This document shows positions 7,873 to 17,097 of a stretch of DNA of 64,000 nucleotides, piece by piece. Each line of letters starts with the position of its first letter. Within the stretch, counting starts at the first letter, position 1. This DNA comes from SSSZ01 sp036732025 (GTDB lineage: Bacteria; Pseudomonadota; Gammaproteobacteria; Burkholderiales; Rhodocyclaceae). The position numbers and the translations under genes are program-made. The DNA lies in NCBI GenBank assembly GCA_036732025.1, contig DAINDE010000002.1, positions 62,001 through 126,000 on the forward strand. The letters run 5' to 3'. A model generated the notes under the pieces. That model had not been told where the DNA came from. It saw only the letters and a program-made list of their open reading frames with translations, and ran no database searches.

Positions 7873-8487
7873 CTAAATCCGGATTGTCGTCGCTGCACAT
7901 TCTGCGCAATACACCCGGCGCCAATATCCCGCTCGATATTGACCTGGCCGCCCACAGCGTTCGCACAGATGGCTGGCTCGTAGAATTGCCCGGTCAGCGG
8001 CAGACCGAATTGCCACCCAAGTTGCACCATCGCACAAATACCCATTCACGAGAGAAATTCGTAGGGCACCACCTTCTACGCAAATTTCGGAGCAAAACGG
8101 AATTAGTGACGCCACACCCGATGCGCCTTCATCGACAACGACCTCATCATCTCGATGCTTGATGCATGTCTCCCTCAGGAGACGGTCGACGGAAACAAGT
8201 GTGCTGCTTTCGGAGATGCGTTGCAGAAGCTTCTTAAGTTCGTTCTCAATGGCGGCAGCAGCGTTTTCTACCAATGGAAACCAACCAGGGCCACACTGAA
8301 GGCCCCAATATCCTAGATTGCATAGATATGTTTCAGGAAAGCGGGCGGCCCGAAAAAAAAGCGGGTATTTGTCTAACAAACGAAGTTGCTTCTCGGTAAC
8401 TTCCAAATAGTTCACATAGTGAAATGCATCACTCTTGGATGCGGTTACACCCAATCTCTTTCGAATATTCTTCAAAGCAGCACCCAA
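7873..8487 (-). CDS. hypothetical protein with C-terminal zinc-finger motif
   Basis: The protein has 204 residues and base composition less GC-rich than the core genes. The C-terminus has two CxxC pairs (CERC near 175-178 and CAEC near 194-197), consistent with a zinc-binding knuckle. The N-terminus begins with a basic helix (LKNIRKRLG). The rest has no motif I can name. It is transcribed towards the other island genes and away from the XRE regulator to its right. It may belong to the same recently acquired segment as that regulator. Confidence 0.5.
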   Translation of the reverse strand: MGAALKNIRKRLGVTASKSDAFHYVNYLEVTEKQLRLLDKYPLFFRAARFPETYLCNLGYWGLQCGPGWFPLVENAAAAIENELKKLLQRISESSTLVSVDRLLRETCIKHRDDEVVVDEGASGVASLIPFCSEICVEGGALRISLVNGYLCDGATWVAIRSAADRAILRASHLCERCGRPGQYRAGYWRRVYCAECAATTIRI

Positions 8488-8604
8488 ATAGACTCGCTAC
8501 CCCGTGCATCAACCAGTGGTCGCCAAGGATGGCTCCTCGGCTGGTAAATCCGGGTAGTTAATGCAGCGAGCAGAAAATTGAACTGGCCTGCCAACACCGT
8601 CCCT

Positions 8605-8632
8605 TTGAGAGATATGTATACTATAGTATAAA
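8605..8632 (+). promoter_or_regulatory. sigma-70-like promoter overlapping a 14-bp palindrome
   Basis: TTGAGA (8605-8610) and TATAAA (8627-8632) are separated by 16 bp. A perfect palindrome, TATACTATAGTATA (8617-8630), overlaps the -10 box. It lies about 50 bp upstream of the XRE regulator start, an arrangement typical of autorepression by a small HTH protein. The repression is inferred. Confidence 0.55.
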
Positions 8633-8682
8633 GACCGTTGGACGCCCATCTCCTACCGTCAATCCCTTTCGGGAGAAGTCTG

Positions 8683-8913
8683 GTGGAGCCGGGTGAGGCG
8701 TTTGGGAAAGTGTTGAGAGCGAAGCGAAATGCGCTCTCTTTAAGCCAAGAACAGTTGGCGTTTGAAGCTGGGATAGAGCGTGTCTATGTATCCTGGCTTG
8801 AGAACGGTCATAAGCAGCCCACATTTCAGACCATGCTGAAACTCGCTCGGGCTTTGGGCTGTTCGGCTAGCGAATTGGTGGCCGAGGCCGAAGAACTGTT
8901 AGCTGCCGATTGA
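8683..8913 (+). CDS. XRE-family (Cro/CI-type) transcriptional regulator
   Basis: The chosen start is GTG 8683, which has GGGAGAA upstream and follows the promoter; this gives 76 residues. A TTG at 8638 in the same frame is possible but has no ribosome site. The protein is almost entirely a helix-turn-helix domain: LSLSQEQLAFEAGIERVYVSWLENG is typical of the XRE family. The C-terminal helix is ALGCSASELVAEAEEL. It probably represses its own promoter through the palindrome just upstream. It sits at the right end of the island, next to truncated thyA. Confidence 0.75.
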   Translation: MEPGEAFGKVLRAKRNALSLSQEQLAFEAGIERVYVSWLENGHKQPTFQTMLKLARALGCSASELVAEAEELLAAD

Positions 8914-8963
8914 AGAATGCGGCAGCTAGGGGTTCGGGCTGCTGCGTAGGTAGGTATCTATGT

Positions 8964-9037
8964 GCTGGTACTTTTCCCAAATGTACCGGTCGAAAAAGCT
9001 GCAAGACCACCGTCTAATGGTAGGTTGGTGCTTTTTT
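8964..9037. repeat. repeated AAAAG-type motif at the island-thyA junction
   Basis: On the minus strand, AAAAGTACCAGC (8964-8975) and AAAAAAGCACCAAC (9024-9037) are related copies. A plus-strand copy, AAAAAGTACCAGC, lies at 7591-7603, facing the other two. Such short repeats facing inwards can mark transposon or recombination ends. The motif is short, so this is suggestive only. Confidence 0.3.
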
Positions 9038-9694
9038 AGGTTCCACAAAGATGTAGGCGTCGCCGAAGGTGTGGACGAATTCGCCCGGCTGGTAGCCGCA
9101 GACCTGGGCCAGCATCACGGTGAGCAGGGCGTAGGAGGCGATATTGAAGGGCACGCCGAGGAAGATGTCGGCACTGCGCTGGTAGAGCTGGCAGGAAAGG
9201 CGGGGCTTCTCGCCGGCGGCCCGGGGCGGGGCCACGTAGAACTGGAAGAGGCAATGGCAGGGGGGCAGGGCCATGCGGTCCACGTCGCCCGGGTTCCAGG
9301 CGGAAACGATGTGGCGGCGGGAATCCGGGTTGTGCTTCAAACTGTGCAGCAACTGGCCGATCTGGTCGATGACGCGGCCGTCCGGGGTTTCCCAGCGCCG
9401 CCACTGCTTGCCGTAGACCGGGCCGAGGTCGCCGTTTTCGTCGGCCCACTCGTCCCAGATGCGCACCCCGTTTTCCTTGAGGTAGCGGATGTTGGTATCC
9501 CCCTGCAGGAACCACAGCAGTTCGTGGATGATGGATTTCAGGTGCAGTTTCTTGGTGGTCAGCACCGGAAATCCCTTGGCCAGGTCGAAGCGCATCTGCC
9601 AGCCGAAGACCGAGCGGGTGCCGGTGCCGGTGCGGTCGGACTTGTCGTGCCCGTTGTCGAGCACGTGGCGCATGAGGTCGAGGTAGGGCTGCAT
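9014..9694 (-). CDS. thyA: thymidylate synthase, C-terminally truncated
   Basis: The frame gives 226 residues, whereas bacterial ThyA of this class is about 264. It would make dTMP from dUMP using methylene-tetrahydrofolate. The N-terminal Arg loop (DRTGTGTRS), the catalytic Cys146 (LPPCHC), the SRR motif (SRRH) and the QRSADIFLGVPFNIASY dUMP site are all present. After GDA (residue 213) the sequence departs from the family and ends in YIFVEPKKAPTYH. It thus lacks the conserved LYxNH segment and the whole C-terminus, which closes the active site. In the family, loss of even the C-terminal residue destroys activity, so the product is probably inactive. The break coincides with the right edge of the island. 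The start ATG 9694 matches the family N-terminus. Confidence 0.85.
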   Translation of the reverse strand: MQPYLDLMRHVLDNGHDKSDRTGTGTRSVFGWQMRFDLAKGFPVLTTKKLHLKSIIHELLWFLQGDTNIRYLKENGVRIWDEWADENGDLGPVYGKQWRRWETPDGRVIDQIGQLLHSLKHNPDSRRHIVSAWNPGDVDRMALPPCHCLFQFYVAPPRAAGEKPRLSCQLYQRSADIFLGVPFNIASYALLTVMLAQVCGYQPGEFVHTFGDAYIFVEPKKAPTYH

Positions 9695-9852
9695 GGCGGC
9701 AGGGAGAAACGAAAAGAGGCATTCTAGCGCACCCGGGCGGGGCCGCTGTGTCCTGCGGCGGGTGCATACCGGGCGGACAACCGGGCTACAATCCGGCGAG
9801 GACATTGAGAGCACTTCGGCTGCCGGCGGGCTGCCGGGACAAGGAGGATCAG

Positions 9853-11391
9853 GTGCTGGAAAACATCGGCAAGCTGGGGGGGCTGTTCGGCCAGCAGCGG
9901 GGACCGCAGCATCCGCTGGCCTCGGCCAAGGAGCTGCGGCGGATCCTCGGGGAGCTGCCCATGGACAACGCCCTCAAGGCCCTGGACGAGATCGTCGGCT
10001 GGCTGCAGTCGGTGGTGGCGGCCGACGGGATGGGGGAGGACGTTCTGTTCGAGGTGACCTGTCAGCTCGACGAGGCCGCCCAGTGGCACGAGCTGCGGCT
10101 GACACGGGAATACCTGCAGTCGGCGCGCCTGTCGAAAACCGACGAGAAACGCCTGTGGTCGGCGGTGCATGGTTTCTGGCTGCACGCCGCGGCCTGCTAC
10201 GAGAAATGCGTCGCCCGTCTCGGCGCGGGCGATCGCCCGGCGGAGAACCTGCGTGCCGGCCTGCCGCTGCTTGCCAGCCGGCTCATCCGTGCCCTGGCCA
10301 TGGCCCTGAAGTGGCAGCGCTTCCGTTACGACACCCCGGCCGATACCGTCTGGCTGCGCCTGGCCCTGGCCTATTCGGCCGCGGAGCAGGCGGGGATGGC
10401 GACCAAGGCGGTGCAGCTCTACCCGAAGACCTCCGGCATGACGTCGCCCCAGCAGGAATACCTGAAGGTGCTTGCCCTGCAGGCGTCGGCCGTGGACAGC
10501 CTGCTGCCGTGGGAGATCGAACTGGCCTGGCGGCTGGTGGCCAACTACGTCGGCGGCTTCGTGTTCGGGCCGGTCAGCACGGCGGAGAGCGTCTACTGGG
10601 TGGACCTGGCCCGGGCCCAGGCGCCCCTGCGCCTGGCCAGCGTGCCGCGGCAGATGGTGCCGACCCTGCGCTTCTTCCACCCGGGCCGCGCCTACGACAA
10701 CCTGCAGCAACTGGCAACGGAGCTGGAACGGGGCGCCGCCGTGCCCACCACCCTGGCGCTGGGGAACCAGTATTCGACGCGGGCCCTGTTGCCGGTTCTG
10801 CGTCATCTGGCTGCCTGCTGGGCACCGGTTCCGCCCCAGCGCCGCCATGCCCGCCATGCGGTCAAGCATCGCATGTCGGTGCTGGTCGGCTTCCCGGACG
10901 CCCTGGCGGCCTGCGACGGGCGGCCGGACCCCGGGCGGATGGAGAGCTGGGTGGTGGAAAACGTCAGCCGCGGGGGTTTCGGCATCGTCGTCGGCGGGGA
11001 GGCCGAGGAGCAACTCCCCCTCGGCACCCTTCTCGCCATGCAGCCGGAGGGCGGCGACAACTGGCTGCTCGGCGTCGTCCGTCGCCTGCGCAAGGGGGGT
11101 GACGAGGCCGTCCATGTCGGCATCCAGACCCTTTCCCGCCAGGTGGCGGTGGTGAGCCTGCGGCCCCAGGCCAAGGGCACTTCCTATGCCGCGGCGCCGG
11201 GAACGGCCGCCCTGTGGCTGCAGGACGTGCAGGAAGAGGGCGAGGTGACCATGCTGGTGCCGCCGGGAACCTTCGATCTGCGCACGGCCATGGAATTCAC
11301 CGACGCCGGCCGCGTCGCCGTCCTCTATCCGGCCATCCTCGCCGGCGAGGCCGGCGACCACGAGGTGGCGCGCTTCCGCCGGCCCGGCTAG
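9853..11391 (+). CDS. PilZ domain-containing protein
   Basis: GTG 9853 follows a near-ideal AAGGAGG site, giving 512 residues; the longer upstream frame is not supported. The first ~320 residues are helical and leucine/alanine-rich with no named domain. The C-terminal ~120 residues look like a PilZ domain: RHAVKHRMSV, then ENVSRGGFGIVV (the conserved (D/N)xSxxG type element) and VGIQTLSR. PilZ domains bind c-di-GMP. The N-terminal Arg motif is not the canonical RxxxR in clean form, so binding is probable rather than certain. The stop codon overlaps that of convergent mog (CTAG, 11388-11391). Confidence 0.7.
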   Translation: MLENIGKLGGLFGQQRGPQHPLASAKELRRILGELPMDNALKALDEIVGWLQSVVAADGMGEDVLFEVTCQLDEAAQWHELRLTREYLQSARLSKTDEKRLWSAVHGFWLHAAACYEKCVARLGAGDRPAENLRAGLPLLASRLIRALAMALKWQRFRYDTPADTVWLRLALAYSAAEQAGMATKAVQLYPKTSGMTSPQQEYLKVLALQASAVDSLLPWEIELAWRLVANYVGGFVFGPVSTAESVYWVDLARAQAPLRLASVPRQMVPTLRFFHPGRAYDNLQQLATELERGAAVPTTLALGNQYSTRALLPVLRHLAACWAPVPPQRRHARHAVKHRMSVLVGFPDALAACDGRPDPGRMESWVVENVSRGGFGIVVGGEAEEQLPLGTLLAMQPEGGDNWLLGVVRRLRKGGDEAVHVGIQTLSRQVAVVSLRPQAKGTSYAAAPGTAALWLQDVQEEGEVTMLVPPGTFDLRTAMEFTDAGRVAVLYPAILAGEAGDHEVARFRRPG

Positions 11392-11981
11392 GCCTTCGGC
11401 CGCAGGGCGGCCTTGGGCCGGAAGGCCTTGATCACGGCGTCGTCGGTCTCGATGTAGGGGCCGCCGATGAGGTCGAGGCAGTAGGGCACGGCGGCGAAGA
11501 TGCCGGTGTGCACCACCGAGCCGTCCGCCGCCTTGACGCCTTCCAGGGTTTCCTTGATGGATTTCGGCTGGCCGGGCAGGTTGATGATCAGCGCCTCTTT
11601 GCGGATCACCGCCACCTGCCGGGAAAGGATGGCGGTGGGGACGAAGTTGAGGCTGATGCGCCGCATTTCCTCGCCGAAGCCGGGCATGACCTTGTCGGCT
11701 ACGGCCAGGGTGGCTTCCGGCGTGACGTCGCGCACCGCCGGGCCGGTGCCGCCGGTGGTGAGCACCAGTTGGCAGCCGACCTGGTCCACCAGTTCCGTCA
11801 GGGTGGCCTCGATGGTGGGCTGGTCGTCGGGAATGACGCGGATTTCCGTGGTCCAGGGGGAGGTGAGGGCTGCGCCCAGCCAGTCTTCCAGGGCGGGAAT
11901 GCCCTTGTCTTCGTAGACGCCGCTGGAGGCGCGGTCGCTGATCGAGACCAGGCCGATGAGGATGGGGTCATTGGGGGGCAT
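11388..11981 (-). CDS. mog: molybdopterin adenylyltransferase
   Basis: From ATG 11981 the protein has 197 residues. It begins with LIGLVSISDRAS and carries TTGGTGPAVRDVTPEA, the MoCF/MogA signature for adenylylating molybdopterin before molybdenum insertion. Near the C-terminus NLPGQPKSIKE is also typical. It belongs to molybdenum cofactor synthesis in the cytoplasm; the MsrP enzyme elsewhere in the window would need that cofactor. The start lies inside the end of darP (14-nt overlap), so the two are one operon. Confidence 0.9.
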   Translation of the reverse strand: MPPNDPILIGLVSISDRASSGVYEDKGIPALEDWLGAALTSPWTTEIRVIPDDQPTIEATLTELVDQVGCQLVLTTGGTGPAVRDVTPEATLAVADKVMPGFGEEMRRISLNFVPTAILSRQVAVIRKEALIINLPGQPKSIKETLEGVKAADGSVVHTGIFAAVPYCLDLIGGPYIETDDAVIKAFRPKAALRPKA

Positions 11982-12477
11982 GGCTGTCCAGTTCCTTGAG
12001 GATTTGAAAGATGGCGCGGAAGCTCTTCGGCGGCTTGCCCGCTTCCTGCTCCTTGAGGGCATTGCGGCGCAACTGCCGCAACTGGGTGAGGTCGGCGCCG
12101 GGCCAGGTTTCAGCGATTTCCGAAAGCGTCTTCTCGTCTTCCAGCAGGCGTTCCCGCAGGCGCTCGAGCCGGTGCAGGCGGGCCGTCTCGGCGGCGGATT
12201 CGCCGCGCAGCAGGGCCAGCCCGGCGCGGATGGGTTCGCTGTCGGCGGTGCGCATCAGCTTGCCGATGTACTGCAACTGGCGACGCCGGGCCTCGTGCTT
12301 GGTGAAGCGCTGCCAGTCGAGCACCGCCTCCAGGATGTCCTCGGGCAGGTCGATGCGCTTCAACTGCCCCGGCGACAGCTCCACCAGGGCGGCACCCAGG
12401 TCCTGCAGTTCGTGCATTTCCGCCTTGCGGCGGGTTTTCGAGGGGCGCTGGTCGTCGGGGAAATCTTCGTCGTGCAT
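11968..12477 (-). CDS. darP: ribosome biogenesis factor DarP (DUF615, YjgA)
   Basis: The 169-residue protein matches the DUF615 family: SKTRRKAEMHELQDLG at the N-terminus, then LDWQRFTKHEARRRQLQYIGKLMR and RQLRRNALKEQ near the C-terminus. The E. coli member acts in late 50S subunit assembly. The basic, helical composition fits rRNA binding. It is directly followed by and overlaps mog, and is divergent from pmbA with a 60-bp gap, a pairing common in proteobacteria. Confidence 0.9.
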   Translation of the reverse strand: MHDEDFPDDQRPSKTRRKAEMHELQDLGAALVELSPGQLKRIDLPEDILEAVLDWQRFTKHEARRRQLQYIGKLMRTADSEPIRAGLALLRGESAAETARLHRLERLRERLLEDEKTLSEIAETWPGADLTQLRQLRRNALKEQEAGKPPKSFRAIFQILKELDSHAPQ

Positions 12478-12537
12478 GGGGAGGCTCGCTGCGGTGGGCT
12501 GCTATGATAACGATTTTAGCCCCCGGATGCCCCGCCC

Positions 12538-13881
12538 ATGCCTGCCAGCACCCACTTTTCCTACCCCTTCGCCACCCTCCAGCAGCTTGCCCGCGATGTC
12601 CTCGATCACGCCCGGGCCAAGGGGGCGACGGCCTGCGAAGTGGACGTGTCGGAGGGCTTCGGCCAGTCGGTGACGGTGCGCTGCGGCGAGGTGGAAACCA
12701 TCGAGTACAACCGCGACAAGGGCATCGGCGTCACCATCTATGCCGGCCAGCGCAAGGGCTACGCCAGCACCTCCGATTTCTCGCCCCAGGCCTTGCGGGA
12801 CACGGTCGAGGCCGCCCTCAACATCGCCCGCTTCACCGCCGCCGACGACTGCGCCGGCCTGGCCGACGCTGCGCTGCTTGCCCGCGACGTGCCGGATCTC
12901 GACCTCTACCATCCCTGGGAGCTGCCGGTGGAGACCGCCATCGACCTGGCCCAGCGCTGCGAGCAGGCAGCCTTCGATACCAGCAGGAAGGTGAGCAATT
13001 CGGAGGGGGCCACCGTTTCCTCCCAGGAAGCCCAGTTCGTGGCTGCCAACAGCCTGGGGTTCATGGGCGGCTATCCGACCTCGCGGCATTATGTCGCCTG
13101 CTCGGTCATTGCCGGCGAGCAGGACGCCATGCAGCGGGACGACTGGTACACCACCTGCCGCGATGCCGGCGAACTGGAAAGCGCGGAATCCGTCGGCCGC
13201 AAGGCGGCGGAGCGGGCGGTGGCGCGCCTGGGCGGCCGGCGGGTGAGGACCGAGGATGTGCCGGTCATCTTCGAAGCGCCCCTGGCGGCGGGGCTCCTCG
13301 GCAGCTTCGTCCATGCCGCCGGCGGCGGGGCCCTCTACCGCAAGGCCTCCTTCCTGGTGGATCACCTGGGCAAGCCGGTCTTCCCCGATTTCGTCAATAT
13401 CAGCGAACGCCCCTACATTCCCAAGGCCCTGGGCAGTTCGCCCTTCGACAACGACGGCGTCGTCACCCGCGAGCGGGAAGTGGTGGCCGGCGGCATCCTG
13501 CAAGGCTATTTCCTGGGCGTCTACACGGCCCGCAAGCTGGGCATGCAGACCACCGGCAACGCCGGCGGCAGCCACAATCTCATCATCGAGCCCGGCGAGC
13601 ATGACCTGGCGGGCCTCTGCCGCCTCATGGGCCGGGGCCTGCTGGTGACGGAGATGCTGGGGCAGGGAGTCAATTACGTCACCGGCGACTATTCCCGCGG
13701 CGCCGCCGGGTACTGGGTCGAGAACGGCGAGATCGCCTACCCGGTCGAGGAAATCACCATCGCCGGCAACCTCCGCGACATGCTGCGCAGCATCGTCGCT
13801 GTCGGACGCGACGTGCACGTCCGGGGCTCCAAGCAGACCGGGTCGATCCTGGTCAATCGCATGACGGTGGCCGGGGAGTAG
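12538..13881 (+). CDS. pmbA: metalloprotease PmbA (TldE family)
   Basis: The protein has 447 residues, the usual size. It matches the PmbA/TldE family: DVSEGFGQSVTVRCGEVET near the N-terminus, RKGYASTSDFS, and the C-terminal GNAGGSHNLIIEPGE and YSRGAAGYWVENGEI. TldD and TldE form a heterocomplex that processes small peptides and antitoxins; TldE lacks the zinc site found in TldD. It is divergent from darP, a conserved arrangement. No tldD is seen in the window. Confidence 0.92.
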   Translation: MPASTHFSYPFATLQQLARDVLDHARAKGATACEVDVSEGFGQSVTVRCGEVETIEYNRDKGIGVTIYAGQRKGYASTSDFSPQALRDTVEAALNIARFTAADDCAGLADAALLARDVPDLDLYHPWELPVETAIDLAQRCEQAAFDTSRKVSNSEGATVSSQEAQFVAANSLGFMGGYPTSRHYVACSVIAGEQDAMQRDDWYTTCRDAGELESAESVGRKAAERAVARLGGRRVRTEDVPVIFEAPLAAGLLGSFVHAAGGGALYRKASFLVDHLGKPVFPDFVNISERPYIPKALGSSPFDNDGVVTREREVVAGGILQGYFLGVYTARKLGMQTTGNAGGSHNLIIEPGEHDLAGLCRLMGRGLLVTEMLGQGVNYVTGDYSRGAAGYWVENGEIAYPVEEITIAGNLRDMLRSIVAVGRDVHVRGSKQTGSILVNRMTVAGE

Positions 13882-14058
13882 GCCATATCCACGGTAACCG
13901 GCAGCCTGCCGCTTACTGCAATTACGCCATAGGGTTTTCCATAATTTGCGAGAGCATTTTGTTGGGTGAAAATCCACGGTCAAGTGGTATGACCAATCGT
14001 CTCCGGGCTCCCCGGGGACGAGGCCATCGCCGCCTATGCCCATACTCAAGGAGACAAA

Positions 14059-15147
<1,089 letters not shown>

Positions 15148-15195
15148 GCATCGGTAGGGATTGCCTGCTGCCGGGCCTTTCCCGGTTACGCCCTG

Positions 15196-15230
15196 ACCCC
15201 CGGAGGCTTCCCCGGTCCGGGGGTTAGGGT
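15196..15230 (+). terminator. hairpin between the two dctP copies
   Basis: Nine-bp arms ACCCCCGGA (15196-15204) and TCCGGGGGT (15216-15224) with an 11-nt loop are followed by TAGGGTTTT. The T-run is weak, so it may only attenuate transcription or stabilise the dctP1 transcript. Confidence 0.4.
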
Positions 15231-15315
15231 TTTCCGCAACTGGTGCATTGCTCTTCTGTGGACAAGAATGGTCTCGCCAATCGGCGTTCCGTCCAACCAC
15301 AACAGAGGAGACACC

Positions 15316-16404
15316 ATGCAACGTCGCGATTTCCTGAAGAAAGCCACCGTCGGCGCCGCTGCCGGCGCCGCCACCGCCGTCGCCGCGCCTGCCATCGCCG
15401 CCGAGCTGCCGTCCATCAAGTGGCGCCTGACTTCCAGCTTCCCCAAGAGCCTTGACACCATCTACGGCGGCGCCGAGGTGCTTGCCAACCGTCTGCGCGC
15501 CATGACCGGCGGCAAGTTCGACATCCGCGTCTTCGCCGGCGGCGAGATCGTCCCCGGCCTGCAGGCCCTGGATGCCGTGCAGCAGGGCACCGTCGAATGC
15601 TGCCACACCTGTTCCTACTACTACGTCGGCAAGGACAAGACCTTCGGCTTCGGCACCGCCGTCCCCTTCGGCATGAACGCCCGCCAGATGAACGCCTGGA
15701 TCTACTACGGTGGCGGCCAGAAGCTCCTCGACGAGTTCTACGCCAACTACAACATCGTCTCCTTCGCCGGCGGCAACACCGGCACCCAGATGGGCGGCTG
15801 GTTCCGCAAGGAAGTGAAGACCCTCGAAGACGTCAAGGGCCTCAAGATCCGCATCGCCGGTCTGGGCGGCAACGTTTACGCGGCCCTGGGCGCCGTGCCG
15901 CAGCAAATCGCCGGCGGCGACATCTACCCGGCCCTGGAAAAGGGCACCATCGACGCCGCCGAGTGGGTCGGCCCCTACGACGACGAGAAGCTGGGCTTCT
16001 ACAAGGTCGCCAAGAACTATTACTACCCGGGCTGGTGGGAGCCGGGTCCCGTCATCCACTTCTTCGTGAACAAGAAGGAGTGGGACAAGCTGCCCAAGGA
16101 ATACCAGGAGGCCTTCCAGGCTGCCGCCTACGAGTCCAACGTGACGATGATGGCCGAATACGACCACAAGAACCCGGCTGCCCTGTCCAAGCTGCTGCAG
16201 AACGGCGTCAAGCTGCAGGCCTACTCCCAGGAAATCCTGGAGGCTGCCTACAAGGCGGCACAGCAGTTGTACGCCGACGAGGCGGGCAAGAACCCGGCCT
16301 TCAAGAAAATCTATACCGAGTTCGAGAAGTACCGGAAGACCCAGAACGCCTGGTTCAGCGTCGCCGAGTACCGGATGGACGGCTTCCTGCAGCAGCACAA
16401 GTAA
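15316..16404 (+). CDS. dctP: TRAP transporter substrate-binding protein (DctP family), copy 2
   Basis: The start is ATG 15316, after GAGGAGA; 362 residues. It is a tandem duplicate of the preceding gene: the first codons are almost identical at DNA level and the same motifs recur (KIRIAGLGG, PQQIAGGDIYPALEKG, AAEWVGPYDDEKLGF). Differences cluster in the middle (FFVNKKEWDK region and NYYYPGWWEPG), which could alter ligand choice. A strong bidirectional terminator follows, shared with convergent dps. Periplasmic by its twin-arginine-like signal. Confidence 0.88.
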   Translation: MQRRDFLKKATVGAAAGAATAVAAPAIAAELPSIKWRLTSSFPKSLDTIYGGAEVLANRLRAMTGGKFDIRVFAGGEIVPGLQALDAVQQGTVECCHTCSYYYVGKDKTFGFGTAVPFGMNARQMNAWIYYGGGQKLLDEFYANYNIVSFAGGNTGTQMGGWFRKEVKTLEDVKGLKIRIAGLGGNVYAALGAVPQQIAGGDIYPALEKGTIDAAEWVGPYDDEKLGFYKVAKNYYYPGWWEPGPVIHFFVNKKEWDKLPKEYQEAFQAAAYESNVTMMAEYDHKNPAALSKLLQNGVKLQAYSQEILEAAYKAAQQLYADEAGKNPAFKKIYTEFEKYRKTQNAWFSVAEYRMDGFLQQHK

Positions 16405-16421
16405 GGGTCATCGCCCCCCGA

Positions 16422-16450
16422 CAAAAAACCCGCCGCTGGCGGGTTTTTTT
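16422..16450. terminator. bidirectional intrinsic terminator between dctP2 and dps
   Basis: Arms AACCCGCC (16427-16434) and GGCGGGTT (16438-16445) with a 3-nt loop are flanked by an A-run on the left and a T-run on the right. It can therefore serve both the plus-strand dctP copy and the minus-strand dps gene. Confidence 0.85.
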
Positions 16451-16467
16451 CGTCCGTACGCGGCGCC

Positions 16468-16932
16468 TCAACTCTCCAGCAGGCTGCGCAGCATCCAGGC
16501 GTTCTTTTCGTGGATCTGCATGCGCTGGGTGAGCAGATCGGCGCTGGGCTCGTCCCCGGCCTTGTCGACGACCGGGAAGACGCTGCGGGCGGTCTTCACC
16601 ACGGCTTCCTGCCCTTCCACCAGTTGCTTGATCATTTCGGTGGCGCTGGGGACTCCCTCGCTTTCCTTGATCACCGTCAGCTTGGCGAATTCCCGATAGG
16701 TGCCGGGAGCCGGAAAGTCGAGGGCGCGGATGCGCTCGGCGATGAGATCGAGGGCGTTCCACAACTCCGTGTATTGCTGCATGAACATCACGTGCAAGGT
16801 GTTGAACATGGGGCCCTTGACGTTCCAGTGGAAGTTGTGGGTCTTCAGGTACAGGGTGTACGAATCCGCCAGCAGGCGGGAGAGTCCGGCGGCGATCTTT
16901 TCCCGGTCTTTCTTGCTGATGCCGATATCCAT
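16468..16932 (-). CDS. dps: DNA starvation/stationary-phase protection protein (Dps/ferritin-like)
   Basis: The protein has 154 residues from ATG 16932, which follows AAGGAGCG. It carries the Dps pattern THNFHWNVKGPMF near residue 31-43, LHVMFMQQYTELWNALDLIAERIRALD, and KNAWMLRSLLES at the end. The His and acidic residues of the dimer-interface ferroxidase centre are present. Dps forms a dodecameric shell that stores iron and protects DNA from peroxide. It separates the dctP genes from dctQM, so this TRAP locus is split by an unrelated gene. Confidence 0.92.
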   Translation of the reverse strand: MDIGISKKDREKIAAGLSRLLADSYTLYLKTHNFHWNVKGPMFNTLHVMFMQQYTELWNALDLIAERIRALDFPAPGTYREFAKLTVIKESEGVPSATEMIKQLVEGQEAVVKTARSVFPVVDKAGDEPSADLLTQRMQIHEKNAWMLRSLLES

Positions 16933-17035
16933 GGTGCGCTCCTTGCGGTGGTTGATCCTGCAGGTATTGTGGGCCAGGGGGAGCGGCGAGTCGAATTGAA
17001 TGTCCGCAGCGCGACCATAGCCGGCGGCTATGGGC

Positions 17036-17065
17036 AAAAAAAGAGCGGGGTTGGCACCCCGCTCT
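17036..17065 (-). terminator. intrinsic terminator after dctM
   Basis: Arms AGAGCGGGG (17042-17050) and CCCCGCTCT (17057-17065), followed on the minus strand by a run of seven T, lie about 30 bp past the dctM stop. Confidence 0.85.
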
Positions 17066-17097
17066 CCAAGGCTCTGGCGAGCCACCTTTGCAGAGGG

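Noticed and set aside
7800..8162. 120-codon plus-strand frame opposite the zinc-finger hypothetical gene
   Set aside because: It lacks a ribosome site and any motif; the minus-strand frame has paired CxxC motifs.
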